From the NCBI GenBank assembly GCA_017998095.1, contig JAGODU010000083.1, positions 1 through 17,705 of the forward strand: a stretch of 17,705 nt of DNA. The letters run 5' to 3'. A program made the position numbers and the translations under genes. Origin of the DNA: Prolixibacteraceae bacterium. Lineage in GTDB: Bacteria > Bacteroidota > Bacteroidia > Bacteroidales > Prolixibacteraceae. The notes under the pieces are model-generated. The model saw only the letters and a list, made by a program, of their open reading frames with translations, was not told the DNA's origin and searched no databases. Positions 14,715 to 17,705 of the stretch are shown here, in pieces; position 1 is the first letter of the stretch; every line of letters begins with the position of its first letter.

Positions 14715-17390
14715 TCACTTAAGTCTGTCAACAAGTAAGATAATTGATATAATCGATGTCAGGGAGGAGAGACTCCTGCTTAAAGTCTCATCCCAGTTAA
14801 TCTTCTCTTTCTCTTTTTCAAGTTTTTCACGTTTATCCTGATCAATGCGCAACGTTATTGTTCCGCCCGGATAGACCTTTGGGTAGCAGCGTATGCCAAG
14901 AATTTTGGTGACCGATTCCGTACGGTTATTAGGCATGGTCACGGTAACACTGTTCTTGTCGGCAGTCTTCTGAAAACCGCCCGCATAGTGGCGGATATAC
15001 CATTTTGCACTGCGATTCCCCTGATATATGACAGTCTTGTTTTCGGAACTGAATTCTTCGGGAACATACTGAGCCATTCGGGTTCCGGTCTCCCTGATTG
15101 TTACAGTATTTTCCTGACGCAAAACATTGATCACATCACCCTCCATAAGTATGGGATCACTCTTAATGTCTTTACTTCTACGAGTCATCTCATCAAGGTC
15201 CAGACCTATGTTGCCGCGGTTCCTGTAGGTACGGAACAGGCGGGCATAGGGGTCGGCATCGTCGAGAAGGCCGCCTGCCAGCTTAATTATCTCGGAGAGA
15301 TGGGTGCGGTTATCTTCTAATATATAGACACCGGGATACTTGACACGACCGTTGACTTCTACCATACGACCTATAGAGAAATTGGGAGTCATACGTACCA
15401 CAATATTGTCGTACGGCTGCAACTGGAACTCTTCGCCTTTTATGTTGTAGTTTTCATCAACCGCAAGCGTAATCAGGTCATATATGACTTCTTGAGTGTT
15501 CGAAATGTTTACGCGAAATATTTCAACCCTGTCATAGGCGGCGCCTATTTCGAATCCTCCTGCCATTGCAATCAGATCATGGAGCGTAAGGGATGGGTCA
15601 AAGGCAGTTCCAAACGGATTTTTAACTGCACCGTTTATTCTGATCTCTCCTATATTGGTATAGGTCGAGTTATCATAAACGTTCAAACGGTCACCCGGTT
15701 GCAGTAACATATCGCCGTCGGTTTCAAGCGATACGCGCAGGTACTCCATTTTGTCGGGGTTGGTCAAATCTTTGCGGAAAATATAGGCCACCGGGAAGAC
15801 GTTAGGTTTCAGACCGCCGGCATATTCAATTGCCTGACTTATGGTCATGCGATCGTTAAGTCCGAATTGACGTAAAAAAGGTACCCGGACTTCACCGCTC
15901 ACCGCTATGGTATCAATATCACGGTATGTTGATTGTTGCATGACACGAACAACATCACGGGCCTGAAGCGTAAAATCGGGATTGCCGTTTACGCCTGGGA
16001 AAGGTACGGTCAAAACTTCAACGGTTTCGTCGGGGCGGGTGCGTTCAACAAAAACGTAGTCGGTTTTGGCGGTAAAGGTAGGCTTGGCATTTTCAATTAG
16101 AGTAAGCAGACTGCCGTTCTTTTCCAGGTCATAGCTACCTCCGTAATAGACATCGCCGTTAATGGCAACAAAATTTTCCATTGGAATGTTGGCGGTGCGA
16201 ATAAGCACTATGTCGCCGTTTTGCATATCAATCTTTTGAGTGCCGGAAAGCACATTGTTCAGGTCATACTCAAGATATTTTTTTTCTCCGTCTATGTAAC
16301 GTTCAATCTGTACAAAATCGGGATAGACATTATATTTTAGTCCGCCGGCATAACGGAGTAGGTCAACAAGTGTTTCACCTTCAATCAGTTCGTATTTCAT
16401 GGGGCGGTTTACGGCACCGTTGACCTGAACGATTTTTTGAGCTACAGGTATAAACATGACATCGTTGTTCTGCAGGTCATACTGAACCTTTGGATCAGGA
16501 TTGGTCATATATGTGTAAAGGTCCAGTTTGTTGGTTTTGCCCGAACGCATCAACTGGATGTTACGTACCGAACCAATCGGGGTGGGGCCTCCTGCCGCCG
16601 CAAGGGCGTTGAATGCCGTATTGAGAGCCGATATAGTGAATCCTCCCTGTACTCCCACTTCACCGTATATACTTACCGATATTGTACGCGCGGTAGTTAT
16701 GGTCACTGCAATCTGGTCTTGACGGAATGAGTAGTGCGATGCCAGTCTGGACCGTATGGCTTCACGCGCCTTGTCAAGAGTCAGTCCCTTCAGGAATATT
16801 TTGGTTGAACCGGCAGGCTGGATTGAGCCGTCGGCGCCTATGCGCTGATGGATTTCGGTCTGTGATGAACCGAATATGGATATATGAACTTCGTCGCCTT
16901 CACCCAGTACATAGGTGTCGGGCGCCTGAGCGCCGTCGGTGGTGCGAAAAACACCCATTGCATTATCGGTAAAGAGATTATGTCCGTATATTATGTTGCT
17001 GTCGGTTCTTGATATGTTACTCTCTTCGAGCGCCTCTTCGGCAGCGGCTTCGCCGGGCGTTGTCTGCGGAAAAATATTCGATGTAAACGCTTCTTCATAC
17101 GTCGGGGCTGTGGTTGTGTCAGCGACACCGGTGGGTGTAGCACTGGTAGCAGCAGCTTTTTCGGCCTGCATCTTGTCTAAAATGTTAGTCACACGGCTCC
17201 TGTAGTAGGCGTATTCGTTGGGCGGTATATTGTCCACATCAATACCCTCCTCAAGCAGACGGGTGCGGACTTCGGTCTCATTCAAACCGCGCTTTTGCAG
17301 CTCGTCCTGAGCCATTGAAATCATCGAGGACGACTGTCCTGCTGCCGCAAGCGGCAATAGAATTAACAGAGAAAAAAACAGTCTTTTCAT
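14715..17390 (-). CDS. Wza-like outer-membrane polysaccharide export protein with multiple SLBB domains
   Basis: An 891-residue exported protein of the OPX/Wza family that forms the outer-membrane or periplasmic channel for capsule or exopolysaccharide. A type I signal peptide (MKRLFFSLLILLPLAAAGQ) precedes an Ala/Thr-rich linker to about residue 130. The polysaccharide-export domain follows at about 158-235 (YVLGEGDEVHISIFG ... DGSIQPAGSTKIFLKG). Several SLBB-type repeats come next, each marked by a V.V.G.V..P or AGG pattern (for example VNGAVNRPMKYEL, VNGRVKYPGVYIL). A hydrophobic segment (SLTSIISIILLVDRL) ends the protein. The length is more than twice that of E. coli Wza (379 residues), because of the extra SLBB repeats common in Bacteroidota. 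There is no lipobox. The gene lies directly before wzz, and glycosyltransferase genes are not in the window. Confidence 0.9.
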   Translation of the reverse strand: MKRLFFSLLILLPLAAAGQSSSMISMAQDELQKRGLNETEVRTRLLEEGIDVDNIPPNEYAYYRSRVTNILDKMQAEKAAATSATPTGVADTTTAPTYEEAFTSNIFPQTTPGEAAAEEALEESNISRTDSNIIYGHNLFTDNAMGVFRTTDGAQAPDTYVLGEGDEVHISIFGSSQTEIHQRIGADGSIQPAGSTKIFLKGLTLDKAREAIRSRLASHYSFRQDQIAVTITTARTISVSIYGEVGVQGGFTISALNTAFNALAAAGGPTPIGSVRNIQLMRSGKTNKLDLYTYMTNPDPKVQYDLQNNDVMFIPVAQKIVQVNGAVNRPMKYELIEGETLVDLLRYAGGLKYNVYPDFVQIERYIDGEKKYLEYDLNNVLSGTQKIDMQNGDIVLIRTANIPMENFVAINGDVYYGGSYDLEKNGSLLTLIENAKPTFTAKTDYVFVERTRPDETVEVLTVPFPGVNGNPDFTLQARDVVRVMQQSTYRDIDTIAVSGEVRVPFLRQFGLNDRMTISQAIEYAGGLKPNVFPVAYIFRKDLTNPDKMEYLRVSLETDGDMLLQPGDRLNVYDNSTYTNIGEIRINGAVKNPFGTAFDPSLTLHDLIAMAGGFEIGAAYDRVEIFRVNISNTQEVIYDLITLAVDENYNIKGEEFQLQPYDNIVVRMTPNFSIGRMVEVNGRVKYPGVYILEDNRTHLSEIIKLAGGLLDDADPYARLFRTYRNRGNIGLDLDEMTRRSKDIKSDPILMEGDVINVLRQENTVTIRETGTRMAQYVPEEFSSENKTVIYQGNRSAKWYIRHYAGGFQKTADKNSVTVTMPNNRTESVTKILGIRCYPKVYPGGTITLRIDQDKREKLEKEKEKINWDETLSRSLSSLTSIISIILLVDRLK

Positions 17391-17436
17391 GTGGTAGAAT
17401 TGATATTTTATTTTTGATTTGACGTGTAAAACTGCG

Positions 17437-17444
17437 CAAAGTTA
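17437..17444 (-). promoter_or_regulatory. probable -7 promoter element of the wza-wzz operon
   Basis: On the minus strand this reads TAACTTTG, a perfect TAnnTTTG match and identical to the -7 box of the MACPF operon. Transcription would start near 17432, about 40 nt before the wza ATG. No clear TTTG is present 19-21 bp upstream, so the -33 element is weak; an activator at the adjacent palindrome might compensate. Confidence 0.5.
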
Positions 17445-17462
17445 GGAAAAAAACAATAAATG

Positions 17463-17479
17463 TGTTACATTATGTAACA
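17463..17479. promoter_or_regulatory. perfect 17-bp palindrome, candidate operator of wza
   Basis: TGTTACAT-T-ATGTAACA is a perfect inverted repeat with two 8-bp arms and one central base. It sits 18 bp upstream of the -7 element, so its centre is near -40 relative to the predicted start. This is the position and size expected for a dimeric regulator such as a Crp/Fnr-type activator. The binding protein is unknown. Confidence 0.5.
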
Positions 17480-17605
17480 TAAACTCTAAATTGATAGTTT
17501 TTAGGCGAAAAAACCGGCTCGAATTAAACAGGGTCTTAAGAAATACTTTTATCATTGTTTTTGTAAACCAAAAAAGGCTATCTTCTCATCTTTGACACAT
17601 CACAT

Positions 17606-17664
17606 TTGACAAATCAAGTCCCATACCGCTGTAGTAGCGATTTGGGGACTTTCAGTTTTGTCAA
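17606..17664. repeat. compound inverted repeat near the window edge
   Basis: The outer arms TTGACAAA (17606-17613) and TTTGTCAA (17657-17664) pair, as do AAGTCCC (17616-17622) and GGGACTT (17645-17651), with a small inner stem CGCT/AGCG (17627-17630 with 17636-17639). The whole forms a nested stem of about 59 nt with internal loops. No T-run follows on either side, so it is not an ordinary terminator. It could be a structured leader, a regulatory site, or a mobile-element end. Confidence 0.5.
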
Positions 17665-17705
17665 CTTTGTACTAATACATCATTCTTGTTTTCCTTCTTT
17701 TGTTG

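Larger units (their letters stand above)
17391..17705. other. upstream non-coding region of wza
   Basis: These 315 bp at the window edge hold no convincing gene on either strand. They contain a -7 promoter element, a perfect palindrome and a compound inverted repeat, each listed separately. It is AT-rich compared with wza. Any gene further right is outside the window. Confidence 0.7.

Noticed and set aside
14714..14734. TTG start for the Wzz-like protein
   Set aside because: ATG 14713 lies 1 bp after the wza stop and begins the typical acidic N terminus; the extra seven residues have no support.
1..17705. CRISPR array, tRNA or rRNA genes, complete insertion sequence
   Set aside because: No regularly spaced repeats, no cloverleaf or rRNA-like sequence and no transposase were seen on reading both strands.

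Overview
The window looks like a chromosomal segment of a Bacteroidales bacterium (Bacteroidota; genus not determinable by eye). Evidence: promoter elements of the Bacteroides -7 type (TAnnTTTG; TAACTTTG occurs before two operons), many lipoproteins with acidic residues after the lipobox cysteine, BACON and FISUMP domains, few Shine-Dalgarno sequences, and a Wza/Wzz export pair. Three composition zones are visible by eye: a very AT-rich left part (about 25-30% GC, 1-5013), a middle part of about 42-50% GC (5047-13348), and a right part near 50-55% GC (13565-17390).

Left (1-5013, + strand): four tightly packed genes. They encode the C-terminal part of an unrecognised protein, a P-loop ATPase, a protein with a C-terminal PD-(D/E)xK nuclease-like domain, and a D12-class (Dam-like) DNA adenine methyltransferase. 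ATPase + nuclease + methylase in low-GC DNA suggests a modification-linked defence cassette, possibly of an unnamed type. Its 5' end lies outside the window.

Middle (5047-13348, - strand): a five-gene operon read right to left from a probable promoter at 13429-13460. All five products are predicted lipoproteins: a small one with an acidic surface-export-like signal, two near-identical BACON-MACPF-FISUMP proteins (perforin-like, tandem duplicates), a BMP-family periplasmic-binding-fold protein, and a fusion of a LivK-type binding fold to a legumain-like C13 cysteine protease. No transporter permease or ATPase accompanies the two binding-fold proteins, so they probably act as receptors or sensors. 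The combination of twin pore-formers with a receptor-protease fusion is the most interesting part of the window. A bacterial antagonism or surface-attack system, or a sensing and processing system, is a reasonable hypothesis. The operon runs convergently into the methyltransferase gene with only 33 bp between them.

Right (13485-17705, - strand): wza-like outer-membrane polysaccharide export gene followed by a wzz-like chain-length regulator gene, ending in a strong hairpin-plus-T-run terminator. Upstream of wza lie a second -7 element, a perfect 17-bp palindrome placed like an operator, and a long compound inverted repeat near the window edge.
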